Source: Sphingomonas sp. CBMAI 2297
Lineage (GTDB): Bacteria; Pseudomonadota; Alphaproteobacteria; Sphingomonadales; Sphingomonadaceae
Length of the DNA: 64,000 nucleotides
Reading direction: 5' to 3'
Assembly (NCBI RefSeq): GCF_029870595.1
Contig: NZ_JAPDIR010000005.1
Location: forward strand, 248,001 to 312,000
Under the pieces are notes generated by a model. It saw only the letters and a program-made list of their open reading frames with translations, was not told the origin of the DNA and ran no database searches. Below, one piece after another: positions 26,655 to 35,167 of the stretch. Each line of letters opens with the position of its first letter. Position 1 is the stretch's first letter. Position numbers and translations under genes: made by a program.

Positions 26655-27637
26655 CGCCCCAGCCTTTTTCGCAGCCCGTCGAACAGCATCGCGCGCATCT
26701 GGGCGATCGCCTGGGGCGAGGTGGCGCCGAACACGCCGCGCGCCTCGGGCGGCAGGTGCGCGCCGGGGTCGCCGTCCGTCAGGAAGACATAGCGATCGAA
26801 CATCGCCCGCCAGGCGCGGCGCTGGTCGGACGGCAGGCTCCTGAGGCTCACGAACCCGTGCATCATCGCCTCCCAGGGCGAGGCGTCCGGCACCGGGTCC
26901 CACCAATAATTCACCAGCACGTTGAACCGGTCGAGCGCCTCGACATGGTGATACCATTGATAGGGGATGTAGATCGCGTCGCCCGGATCGAGCTCGGCGA
27001 CCAGCGCCGCCGCCATCGCCGTGGCGAAGCGCGGATAGCGCGCGTGATCGGGCGCGGTCAGATGGACCATGCTCACCTGCACGCCGGCCGGCGTCGGATC
27101 GAACGGGCCCATATAGAGATTGCCCACCTGCTCGGGCGCGAACAGCGTGAAGCGGCGGCGGCCGGCGCCGACCACCGCGATATTCTCGGTCGGATCGTGA
27201 TGGATCGCCACCTTGGCGGCATTGCCGATCCACAGGCGCGGCGCCACGCCGGGGACGAGCGCCATCGGATTGGCCTCGGCAAAGCCTGGCATCAGCTGCG
27301 GCGCGGGCAGGCCCTGCAGCGCCAGCGCCTCGGGACGCTCCGCCTCGGCCTGTTCGCCGAGCCGGTCGAGAAAGCGCGCGAACGGCGCTTCCTCACGGGT
27401 GAAATTGCGCGAGCCGATCGTCGCGCCATAATGCATCCGCCCCTCGATCTCGGGCGGTGCGCGCATGAAATGGACCGTGCCGGGCAGCGCCATGGCGCGG
27501 AGATAGCCAGCGGCATCGGCGGCGCGGACGAACTGCCAGTCCGCCGCCAGCCCCTTCATCACCACGGGCTCCCCGGCCGCGCGGATTTCCTGGAAGATCG
27601 CGGGCGTGACGCCGTGCCGGCTGCGAATGGGGTTCAT
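26651..27637 (-). CDS. JmjC/cupin-8 family Fe(II)/2-oxoglutarate-type protein
   Basis: 328 residues of cupin-like/JmjC fold. The iron triad is visible as H146-x-D148 (AIHHDPTEN) and H230 in YQWYHHVEAL, with the LDPGDAIYIP strand between. Proteins of this type hydroxylate protein or small-molecule targets. In sphingomonad and Caulobacter genomes they often accompany TonB receptors and tryptophan-halogenase-like flavoproteins, exactly the setting here. It is convergent with the halogenase and divergent from the GH30 gene (start-to-start 42 bp), so its promoter must overlap that of GH30. The substrate is unknown. Confidence 0.88.
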   Translation of the reverse strand: MNPIRSRHGVTPAIFQEIRAAGEPVVMKGLAADWQFVRAADAAGYLRAMALPGTVHFMRAPPEIEGRMHYGATIGSRNFTREEAPFARFLDRLGEQAEAERPEALALQGLPAPQLMPGFAEANPMALVPGVAPRLWIGNAAKVAIHHDPTENIAVVGAGRRRFTLFAPEQVGNLYMGPFDPTPAGVQVSMVHLTAPDHARYPRFATAMAAALVAELDPGDAIYIPYQWYHHVEALDRFNVLVNYWWDPVPDASPWEAMMHGFVSLRSLPSDQRRAWRAMFDRYVFLTDGDPGAHLPPEARGVFGATSPQAIAQMRAMLFDGLRKRLGR

Positions 27638-27678
27638 GGCCGCGACGCTAACAGCCTGACTGCCCGATGAGGAGAGAC

Positions 27679-29085
27679 ATGATGCGCATCCTGCCCGCCC
27701 TCGCCCTGCTGGCCGCCACCGCCGCCGCGCCCGCTCCCGCGCCGGCCCCGCAGGTGGAGGTCTGGCTCACCCTGCCCGACAAGTCGGCGCTGCTGGCGAA
27801 GCAGCCCGCGCTTCCGCTCCGGCGCGGCGCCGGCGGGACGATCACGGTCGATCCCGGCAAGCGCTACCAGAAGATGGTCGGCTTCGGCGCGGCGATCACC
27901 GATGCCTCGGCCTGGCTGATCCAGCATCGGCTCGATCCCCGCCAGCGCGGCGCGCTGCTCCGCGAGCTGTTCGGCAGCGAGGGCCTGGGCTTCGCCTTCA
28001 CCCGCCTCACCATCGGCGCGTCGGACTTCTCGCGCACCCATTACAGCTATGACGACCGGGCCAGGGGCGAGACCGACCCGGCGCTCGCGCATTTCTCGAT
28101 CGCGCCCGCCCGGGAAGACGTGCTCCCCACTGCCCGCGCCGCCCGCGCGATCAATCCCCGGCTCGCGGTGATGATCTCGCCCTGGAGCGCGCCGGGCTGG
28201 ATGAAGTCGACCGACTCGCTGGTGAAGGGCACGCTGCGCGCGGAAGCCTATGCGCCCTTCGCCCGCTATCTCGGCAGGACCGTCCAGGCCTTTGCCGCCG
28301 AGATCGGCCCGATCGACTATCTGAGCATCCAGAACGAGCCCGATTTCGAGCCGGAAAACTATCCCGGCATGCGCCTTTCCGCCGCGCAGCGCGCCCGGAT
28401 CATCGGCGACCATGTCGGCCCTGAATTCGCGCGGATGGGGCTGAAGACCGGGATCCTCGACTGGGACCATAATTGGGACAAGCCCGAGCACCCGCTCGGC
28501 GTGCTCGCCGATCCCGCCGCCAGCCGTTACGTCACGGGCGTGGCCTGGCATTGCTATGGCGGCGACGTTTCGGCGCAGACCAAGGTGCGCGATGCCTTCC
28601 CGGACAAGGACGTGTTCTTCACCGAATGCTCGGGCGGCGACTGGTCGGGGCCCTGGGCGGACAGCTGGAGCTGGACGCTGCGCACGCTGGTGATGGGCGC
28701 GCCGCGCAACTGGGCGCGCGGCGTGCTGATGTGGAACCTCGCGCTCGACGAGAATCATGGCCCCCATCTCGGCGGCTGCAACGATTGCCGCGGCGTGGTG
28801 ACGATCGACGGCAAGACGGGCGCGATCACGCGCAACCCCGAATATTATGCGCTGGGCCAGGCCTCGCGCTTCGTCCGTCCCGGCGCCTGGCGGATCGACG
28901 CGACCAGCACGCCGGGCGGGATCGAGACGGTCGCCTATGCCAATCCCGACGGCAGCCGCGTGCTGATCGCGTTCAACGCCGCCGCGACGGCGCGGGACCT
29001 GGACGTGACGGCGGAGGGCAGCCGCTTCGCCTATCGCCTCGCCCCGCACGGCGCCGCGACCTTCCGCTGGCGAAAGCCGCGTTGA
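27679..29085 (+). CDS. GH30 family glycoside hydrolase
   Basis: 468 residues with an N-terminal signal peptide (ILPALALLAATAAA). The (beta/alpha)8 barrel carries the acid/base E220 in SIQNEPDF and the nucleophile E316 in VFFTECSGG, with MVGFGAAITDASAW at the start. The small C-terminal beta domain (~400-468) is typical of GH30 beta-1,6-glucanases and glucosylceramidase-like enzymes. Three ATG codons lie at 27667, 27679 and 27682; AGGAGAG just upstream favours 27679 or 27682. Its stop overlaps the TTG start of the transporter gene. Confidence 0.92.
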   Translation: MMRILPALALLAATAAAPAPAPAPQVEVWLTLPDKSALLAKQPALPLRRGAGGTITVDPGKRYQKMVGFGAAITDASAWLIQHRLDPRQRGALLRELFGSEGLGFAFTRLTIGASDFSRTHYSYDDRARGETDPALAHFSIAPAREDVLPTARAARAINPRLAVMISPWSAPGWMKSTDSLVKGTLRAEAYAPFARYLGRTVQAFAAEIGPIDYLSIQNEPDFEPENYPGMRLSAAQRARIIGDHVGPEFARMGLKTGILDWDHNWDKPEHPLGVLADPAASRYVTGVAWHCYGGDVSAQTKVRDAFPDKDVFFTECSGGDWSGPWADSWSWTLRTLVMGAPRNWARGVLMWNLALDENHGPHLGGCNDCRGVVTIDGKTGAITRNPEYYALGQASRFVRPGAWRIDATSTPGGIETVAYANPDGSRVLIAFNAAATARDLDVTAEGSRFAYRLAPHGAATFRWRKPR

Positions 29086-30329
29086 GCGAACCCGCCGCCC
29101 CGACGCGCTTCGCCTTTGCGAGCGTGACGGCCCTGTTCTTCGGCTGGGGCTTTGTCTGCGCGAACAACGATCCGCTGATCGCGGCGGCGCGGCGAGTGTT
29201 CGCGCTGGGCTATACCGAGGCGCTGCTCACCCAGATCGCTTCGTTCGCCGCCTTCTTCCTGCTGTCGCTCCCTGCCGCCGCCATGCTCGCCAGGCTCGGC
29301 GCGATGCGGACGATATTGGCCGGGCTGGCCGTGATGGCGGGCGGCTGCCTGGTGATGCAGGCCATGGGCCGGCTGGCCGATTTCGCGGTGGTGCTCGCCG
29401 CGATCTTCGTGCTGGCGAGCGGCGTGACCATCCTCCAGGTCGCCGCCAATCCGCTCGCCGCCGCGCTGGGGCCGCCCGAGCGCAGCCATTACCGGCTCAC
29501 CCTCGCCCATTCGTTCAACGCGCTCGGCGTGGTCTGCGGCGTGCATTTCGGCGCGCGCTTCGTGCTGGCGGACGCAGTGTTCCATTCGCCCGAGCCGATC
29601 CGCTCGGCGGCCGGGCGCGCCGCGGGCATCGTGGCGATGATGCAGGCCTATCTGGTGATGGCGCTGCTGGTCGCCGGCCTCGCCGTGCTGGCCTTCGCCG
29701 CGCGCCGCGCGATCGCCGCCGCCACGATGCCGGAGCCGCCCGCCGCCGGCGGCGCGTTCGCCGCGCTGCGCTCACGCTGGGCGCTGCGCGGCGCGCTCGG
29801 CATCGCCCTGTATGTCGGTGCCGAGGTGACGATCGGCAGCACGCTGATCCTCTATCTCTCCCAGGCCCACACGCTTGGCCTGCCGCTCGACGTGGCGGGC
29901 GCCTGGGTCGCCAATCTCTATTGGGGCGGCGCGCTGCTCGGGCGCTTCGCCGGCAGCTGGCTGCTGCGCTTCGTGCCCGCCCCGCGCCTGCTGCTGCTGG
30001 CGGGGCTCGCCGCCGCCGCGCTCTGCCTCACCTCGCTGGTGCTGCCGGGAGGGCCCGGCGCCTGGTGCCTGCTCGCGGTGGGGCTGTGCAATTCGATCAT
30101 GTTCCCGACCATCTTCGCGCTCACGCTCGAGCGCTCGGGCACGCCCGTAGCGGCGACCTCGGGGCTGCTCGTCCTCGCGGTCGGCCCCGGCGCGGCGCTG
30201 CCCCTGATCGCCGGCGGCATCGCCGACACGGCCGGGCTGGGCTGGGCCTTTGCGGTGCCCGCCCTCGCCTATCTCTACATCGCGGGCTTCGCCTGGAAGG
30301 CGCGGCGCGGGCCTATTTCTTCGGGGTGA
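29082..30329 (+). CDS. FucP/NagP-type MFS sugar transporter
   Basis: 415 residues from TTG 29082, which overlaps the GH30 stop (TTGA); no ATG fits. About 12 hydrophobic segments. The first helix has FFGWGFVCANNDPLI, the hallmark of the fucose/glucose/galactose permease group, and ILQVAANPLAAALGP is its second signature. It should import a monosaccharide released by the GH3/GH30 enzymes by proton symport. The 3' end overlaps the convergent small gene by 17 bp. Confidence 0.9.
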   Translation: MSEPAAPTRFAFASVTALFFGWGFVCANNDPLIAAARRVFALGYTEALLTQIASFAAFFLLSLPAAAMLARLGAMRTILAGLAVMAGGCLVMQAMGRLADFAVVLAAIFVLASGVTILQVAANPLAAALGPPERSHYRLTLAHSFNALGVVCGVHFGARFVLADAVFHSPEPIRSAAGRAAGIVAMMQAYLVMALLVAGLAVLAFAARRAIAAATMPEPPAAGGAFAALRSRWALRGALGIALYVGAEVTIGSTLILYLSQAHTLGLPLDVAGAWVANLYWGGALLGRFAGSWLLRFVPAPRLLLLAGLAAAALCLTSLVLPGGPGAWCLLAVGLCNSIMFPTIFALTLERSGTPVAATSGLLVLAVGPGAALPLIAGGIADTAGLGWAFAVPALAYLYIAGFAWKARRGPISSG

Positions 30330-30513
30330 CCCAGACGGAGACCGGCACCACCACCTTGCCCGGTGCCGGCTTGCCGATATCGACGCGATCGATCGCGACC
30401 AGCTCGCCGCTTTCGAGTGTGAACGAGGCCCAGGGCTTGGGCATGCGGCCGAAGCTCATCTTCTGGATCGGCTGGCCGGTGGTCGAATTCATGACGGTGG
30501 CAATGACTGGCAT
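30313..30513 (-). CDS. Small hypothetical protein, possibly a gene remnant
   Basis: 66 residues, with strong coding-type third positions. The sequence is amphipathic and beta-rich and ends PVSVWVTPKK, with no signal peptide and no membrane segment. No good ribosome site precedes the ATG at 30513, so it may be the C-terminal remnant of a larger protein or use an upstream frame that overlaps the lyase gene end. It follows the polysaccharide-lyase gene by 49 bp on the same strand. I do not recognise it. Confidence 0.42.
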   Translation of the reverse strand: MPVIATVMNSTTGQPIQKMSFGRMPKPWASFTLESGELVAIDRVDIGKPAPGKVVVPVSVWVTPKK

Positions 30514-30562
30514 TTGCCGGCGGATAGCCAGCCGCCGCGATTCCTGTCCAGCGCGGAATCGA

Positions 30563-31618
30563 TCAGCGGCCGAGCAGGACGATCCAGTCGGTCGGCTGGC
30601 GCCCGGTGCGCTCGGCGAGCTTCGCCGCGAAGTCGCGATAGCCGGGGGCCAGCAACCGGGCGAGCGCATAGGTGTTCACCGCATTGCCCGGATCCCAGGG
30701 GTGCGGCGCATATTCCTTCTGCCCCGCCGCGGCCCGGTCGCGATCGAACTGGATCCGCGAATGGACGAACTCGACATGGGTCTTCTCGCCCGTGGCATAG
30801 GGCTCCAGCCAGGCAAGCGCGCCGGCCAGGCTCGAACCCGAGGGGCTCTTCCAGCCATACCAGTCCTCGCCATGCGCGCGGGCGGCGAGCGCCGCCATCA
30901 GCAGCGGGTCGAGGTCATAGGTGACATAGTGCAGCGCGTCCCGCTCGTGGAAGTCGAACACCGATCCGTCGGCCTGGATGTTCGTGCCCACCTGCTTGCG
31001 GAACGCCGCGCGCGCCCGCGCGATCAGCGTCGCGTCGCCGGTCTGGAACGCGGCCATGGTCGCCAGCTTGACGCGGTGGCTCTGCCAGTTGGTTTCGGCG
31101 TTCTTCGGGCCGGCATCCATCGCGTCGAGATAGCCCGCCGCCATCCTGCGCCAGAAGCCATCCAGCTTGCCGCGCAGCGCGGGCGGCAGGTCGGCCTCGG
31201 TCAGGTCGGTGGCGAGCAGCAGCGTATCGAACCCGGTCTCGTCGATCGGGTTGAACGACATCCGATAGACGTCCGCCCAATTCGCCAGATAGCGCGCCGC
31301 CTGGTCGAGATAGCGCCGCTCGCCGGTCAACCGCCAGGCGAGCGCCAGGGCGAGGACGATCCCCTGGTCCTGCTTGGCCTTCAGGCTGATCTCGCGGATG
31401 CCCTTGCCCGGCAGCGTCCCCTCGGTGTGGAGCTGCGGGATGGCGCCCGGCGGACGCTCCAGCGCCGCGTCCGCCCGGCCGCGTATCTGGCGGGCGACGG
31501 GATCGTCCGGCGCCACTGCCCTGGCGAAGCCGGCGCCGAGGATCGCATGGTCCTGAGCGAAGGCGGGAAGGCCGCCGAACGCCAGCAGGACGGCCGCGCT
31601 GGAGAGAAGCAGTTTCAT
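30563..31618 (-). CDS. Alginate-lyase-fold polysaccharide lyase, secreted
   Basis: 351 residues. The signal peptide ends at PAFAQ. The (alpha/alpha) toroid domain of the alginate_lyase family follows, with KAKQDQGIVLALALAWRLTG, the NWQSHR motif (in place of the NNHSYW-type Asn/His pair of PL5) and FHERDALHYVTYDLDPLL. A uronate-polymer lyase is likely; PL5 (alginate) and PL38 (glucuronan) are both possible and I cannot decide. Encoded downstream of TonB receptor 2 and separated from it by a strong hairpin. Confidence 0.8.
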   Translation of the reverse strand: MKLLLSSAAVLLAFGGLPAFAQDHAILGAGFARAVAPDDPVARQIRGRADAALERPPGAIPQLHTEGTLPGKGIREISLKAKQDQGIVLALALAWRLTGERRYLDQAARYLANWADVYRMSFNPIDETGFDTLLLATDLTEADLPPALRGKLDGFWRRMAAGYLDAMDAGPKNAETNWQSHRVKLATMAAFQTGDATLIARARAAFRKQVGTNIQADGSVFDFHERDALHYVTYDLDPLLMAALAARAHGEDWYGWKSPSGSSLAGALAWLEPYATGEKTHVEFVHSRIQFDRDRAAAGQKEYAPHPWDPGNAVNTYALARLLAPGYRDFAAKLAERTGRQPTDWIVLLGR

Positions 31619-31638
31619 CGGGCGGCCTTTCGAAAAGG

Positions 31639-31671
31639 GTGCGGAGCGGCGGGAGATCGGCCGCTCCGCAC
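31639..31671 (-). other. Intercistronic 12-bp hairpin between TonB receptor 2 and the lyase
   Basis: GTGCGGAGCGGC (31639-31650) pairs perfectly with GCCGCTCCGCAC (31660-31671). On the transcribed minus strand it is followed by CCTTTTC, so it could be a partial terminator or a 3'-end stabiliser that lowers lyase relative to receptor expression. Confidence 0.6.
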
Positions 31672-31676
31672 GAGCG

Positions 31677-34600
31677 CTAGAAGTTGCTGCGGATCGTCAG
31701 CGTATAGGTCCGGCCGTCATAGTCGATGCGGCGGGGCAGCATCGGATCATTCTCATATTCCGAGCGGGTCGCGTTCGTCAGGTTGAACGCGTCGACCGAG
31801 ATCGAGAAGTTCTTCATGATGTTGAGCGAGGCGGAGGCATCGAGCTGGCTGCGCGCCTTCACGGTGCGGGCGTCGCCGACGAAGCTGTTGCCCGCCGCCA
31901 GGTCGTATTTGCCGCGATGGTTGAACACCACGCGCACGCCGAACAGCTTGGTCTCGTAATAGCCGATCAGGTTGATGTTGTGCTTGGCGACGCTGGGCAG
32001 GGTGATCGGATTGCCCTGCGCGTCCTTCCCGTCGATATCGGTATAGGTGTAGTTCGCCGCGCCGCCGAGATATTTCAGGAAGCCCGGCAGGAAATCGAGG
32101 TTCTGCTGCACCGAGACCTCGACGCCGCGCACCCGCATCGGCTTCTGGTTGGTGACGCCGCTCGCCTGCACGCGCGCGCCCGGATTGCTGCCCACGATGT
32201 TGCAGTTGGTGCCGTCGTCCTGCAGCGCGCCCAGGCCGAAATCGATGCCGTTGTAGATGCCGTTGGCGGGGCACAGCACGCGGCGATCGGTGATCGGGCC
32301 GACATAGCCCTGAATGTCCTTCTGGTAGACCGCGATCGCGAAGGCACCGCCGGGGCGGTTGTACCATTCGAGCGACAGGTCATAGCTGTCGGAAGTATAG
32401 GGGCTCAGGTTCGTCGCGCCGATGATGACATTATAGGTCGGCGTGCCGAGCACCGCCGGATCGGGGATCTGCATCGTCGTCGTCGGCACGTTGTCGCGCG
32501 GCTGCGGGCGGACATAGGTCTGGTAATAGGCGCCGCGGAACACGAGGTTCTTGGCCAGGTCCGCCGCGAACATCGCCGAGGGCAGCCAATAGTCGTAGCT
32601 CTGCTTGTAGGTCCGCGTGCTCATGCTGTGGTTGATCGGCAGCGGCAGTAGCGAAAGCCCGGCCAGGCAGTTGCGGCAGTCCAGCGCGTCGATCTTCTGC
32701 GTCGTCGCCTCGTAGCGCACGCCGGCGTTGCCGCGGACATGGATGCCGAACAGATCGCCGTCGAACTTGGCCATGGCATAGGCCGACATCACCTTCTTGG
32801 TGTTGGTGAAGTTGTTGTTCCAGTAATTGGGGTCCCAGTAATTGTTCACCAGCCCATAGGGGGTGAGGAACACGCCATATTGCTGGCCCATGGCGAACTG
32901 GGGCGGCAGGCCGTTGGCATATTGCGAGGGGCGCGTCGTCAGCACCACCGGCGTGATCGCGCCGAGCACCTGGTTCACGTCCATGCTGCGCCAGTTGCTG
33001 GTATAGCCGCCCGCGGTGCCGCCGAAAAAGTCGTTCACATAGGGGTTGGCCAGCGACATCGCCGGCGTGACATTGGCGGTGACCGCGCCGATCGAGGTGT
33101 TGCGCGAGCCGATCGAGGTATATTCGTTGTTCTCGTAGCGCATGCCGACCTGGAAGCCGGAGAGGAAGCTGCCGGCGAAGCTGCGCTCGATATCGAGCTG
33201 CACCGCGTCGAGCGCGTTCCACGACTGGCCGTTGGTGCCGGTGACGCCGAAGCGATCACCCAGCGTCGCCGCGGCCACGCCGGGCATCTGCGCGCCCGCC
33301 TGGGTCGCCTGGTTCGCCGGCGAGGCGAGCGGATAGCCGCCTGTCGGGATGTGCGAGGCGTTGGGAGTGTTCAGGACGAACACCGCGTTCTGCAGGCTGG
33401 TGCCGCCGGTGTAGACCGATGCGGTGATGCCGTTCAGCCCCGCCGAACCCAGGTTGCGATAGGGATTCTGGATGATGTCCAGCTCGATCTGGTTGGCGAG
33501 CACCTGCGCGCGCGAGATCGTGCCCTGCGCCGTCACTCGCCACTGATCGTCCTTGAACTCGATCGTCGGGTTGATCGCCCAGGTCTTCTGCTTGGCCGGC
33601 TCCGAGCGGATCGAGTCGTAGGTCTGCAGATTCTCGGCGGTGAACTGGTTGATATAGGCGCGGGGGCCCGTCGGCGTCTGGACGACATAGGGCGTGCCCA
33701 GGCTGGTGAAATGCGCCACCGCCGAAGTGGCCGACAGCGCGCCGGTGCCGTTATTGCCCGCCGACGTGTCGATATAGAGCAGGTGGTTGGTGCCCTGGTC
33801 GAGGTTGCGCTCGGTATAGAAGCCGGTCGCGCCGAACTTGAGCGTGTCGGTCGCCTGCCATTCATAGCCGCCGGCGCCGGTGAGCAGATGGCCCTTGTTG
33901 AGGCGGACGAACTGGCGGACCTGGGTGGGATAATAGACCCCGCCCGGATATTGCGCCATCAGCGCCTGATAGGTGGGGTTGGACGCCGGCACCGCCTGGT
34001 TGCCGACCTGGATCGAACCGAGCTTGTTCGCCCAGCTGTTCACCGACATCGAGTCGCGGCGGAACTTCTCGTCCTTCCAGGCGACCACGCCGAACACCGC
34101 GAAATTGTCGGTGATGTGCGCGTTATAGCCGGCCGAGAAGGCCGGGCTGCCCAGGTCGCCGAGATCATTATACTCGTACGAGGCCTTGACCCACCCACCC
34201 TGCTTGCGGCCGAGCGCCGGCGCGATCTTCAGGTCGACATTGCCCGAAAGCCCGCCCGCCAGATTCGCCGCCGAGGGCGACTTGATCACCGTGATCGACG
34301 AGAAGATGTCCGAATTGAACGCGCCGAGCGGCGTGGACGAGGTATTGGTCGCGCTGCCCAGGATCGGATCGGCGAAGCCGCCGCCGTTCAGCGTGGTGCG
34401 CGCGAACGAACCCGGCAGGCCGCGTAGCGAGATCGTGGCGTTGCGCGAATCCGCCTCGCGGTTGATCTGCACCCCGGGGATCCGCTGGATCGCCTCGCCG
34501 ACGTTCAGGTCCGGGAAGCGGCCAAGGCCGTCGGACGAGATCGAATCGGTGATCTGATCGGACTCGCGCTTGATGTTGAGCGCATCGGCATAGGCCCGGC

Positions 34601-34754
34601 GAAACCCGGTGACCACGATCTGGTCCGCGGGCCTGGGCTCCTCGGCCTGCGGCGCGCTCGCCTGGCTGTCGGTATCGGTGTTCTGGGCGAACGCAGGCGT
34701 CGCCATCAGGACGGCGCAGATCGCCGTGCCAGCAAATAGAGCAGTCCGTCGCAT
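31677..34754 (-). CDS. TonB-dependent outer-membrane receptor 2 (glycan uptake)
   Basis: 1025 residues. The signal peptide ends at PAFAQ; then come the TonB-box-like QIVVTGFRRA, the plug (PDLNVGEAIQRIPGVQINRE written in part) and a long barrel ending TIRSNF, with the terminal Phe required for barrel insertion. It resembles receptor 1 in the plug but has a different barrel, so it likely takes a different oligosaccharide. The lyase gene downstream suggests a uronate-containing polymer. Promoter elements with a TTGACA box are seen at 34823-34851. Confidence 0.93.
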   Translation of the reverse strand: MRRTALFAGTAICAVLMATPAFAQNTDTDSQASAPQAEEPRPADQIVVTGFRRAYADALNIKRESDQITDSISSDGLGRFPDLNVGEAIQRIPGVQINREADSRNATISLRGLPGSFARTTLNGGGFADPILGSATNTSSTPLGAFNSDIFSSITVIKSPSAANLAGGLSGNVDLKIAPALGRKQGGWVKASYEYNDLGDLGSPAFSAGYNAHITDNFAVFGVVAWKDEKFRRDSMSVNSWANKLGSIQVGNQAVPASNPTYQALMAQYPGGVYYPTQVRQFVRLNKGHLLTGAGGYEWQATDTLKFGATGFYTERNLDQGTNHLLYIDTSAGNNGTGALSATSAVAHFTSLGTPYVVQTPTGPRAYINQFTAENLQTYDSIRSEPAKQKTWAINPTIEFKDDQWRVTAQGTISRAQVLANQIELDIIQNPYRNLGSAGLNGITASVYTGGTSLQNAVFVLNTPNASHIPTGGYPLASPANQATQAGAQMPGVAAATLGDRFGVTGTNGQSWNALDAVQLDIERSFAGSFLSGFQVGMRYENNEYTSIGSRNTSIGAVTANVTPAMSLANPYVNDFFGGTAGGYTSNWRSMDVNQVLGAITPVVLTTRPSQYANGLPPQFAMGQQYGVFLTPYGLVNNYWDPNYWNNNFTNTKKVMSAYAMAKFDGDLFGIHVRGNAGVRYEATTQKIDALDCRNCLAGLSLLPLPINHSMSTRTYKQSYDYWLPSAMFAADLAKNLVFRGAYYQTYVRPQPRDNVPTTTMQIPDPAVLGTPTYNVIIGATNLSPYTSDSYDLSLEWYNRPGGAFAIAVYQKDIQGYVGPITDRRVLCPANGIYNGIDFGLGALQDDGTNCNIVGSNPGARVQASGVTNQKPMRVRGVEVSVQQNLDFLPGFLKYLGGAANYTYTDIDGKDAQGNPITLPSVAKHNINLIGYYETKLFGVRVVFNHRGKYDLAAGNSFVGDARTVKARSQLDASASLNIMKNFSISVDAFNLTNATRSEYENDPMLPRRIDYDGRTYTLTIRSNF

Positions 34755-34822
34755 GACTCTCCCTCCCCCTCTGTGCCCCGGCTTGTCTCGTCGCCAGTCG
34801 TGCTGGCCACCGGTGTCAGGCC

Positions 34823-34851
34823 AATAAGGCCGATGCGCGCGTGACTGTCAA
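34823..34851 (-). promoter_or_regulatory. Predicted promoter of TonB receptor 2
   Basis: On the minus strand TTGACA (34851-34846) and CTTATT (34828-34823) are 17 bp apart. Direct repeats TGGTCAGGC (34857-34865) and TGGTCGGGC (34879-34887), read on the plus strand, lie 22 bp apart just upstream of the -35 box. That spacing is two helical turns, as for a dimeric activator. Confidence 0.5.
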
Positions 34852-34912
34852 TAGAATGGTCAGGCCACATTGTATTATTGGTCGGGCAATGCAGCGGATG
34901 GAGGGCGCGCGC

Positions 34913-35040
34913 CAGGCTGAGAACCCAGACAAGCCTTTGAGATTATTTCCGTCATCCCCGGCTGCACGGGGATGACGGGTGAAGGGGGCGGTTGAAGGGA
35001 TAGCGGGGAGGACGCTGGAGAATATGAGTCCTCAACCTAG
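34913..35040. mobile_element. CTAG-bounded palindromic element, type B, copy 2 (inverted)
   Basis: The right end reads, on the minus strand, CTAGGTTGAGGACTCATATT, matching the left end of copy 1 (18127) at 19 of 20 positions. The left end, CAGGCTGAGAACCCAGACAA, matches the other end of copy 1. The centre has an 11-bp CGTCATCCCCG/CGGGGATGACG hairpin (34950-34977). About 128 bp, non-coding. Confidence 0.68.
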
Positions 35041-35167
35041 CGGGCTGTGTCCAGCCACGCTTTCGAGGTAGAGAGCAATGTTCCCCCGCGTTCCGGCGCA
35101 GGCGGGAAACAGCCGCGCCCCCGCGCACCGGAAGGTACGCGGGGTCGCGGGGGCGGGGGTCGGCAGT

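Larger units (their letters stand above)
34755..35167. other. Gene-free interval of 413 bp: promoter, repeat element, GC-rich hairpins
   Basis: The interval 34755-34890 is the promoter region of TonB receptor 2. A type B palindromic element occupies 34913-35040. The interval 35041-35167, downstream of the OMF gene, contains the inverted pairs CGCCCCCGCG/CGCGGGGGCG and an imperfect GTTCCCCCGC/GCGGGAAAC hairpin, but no clear T-tract terminator. I see no credible gene. Confidence 0.7.
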
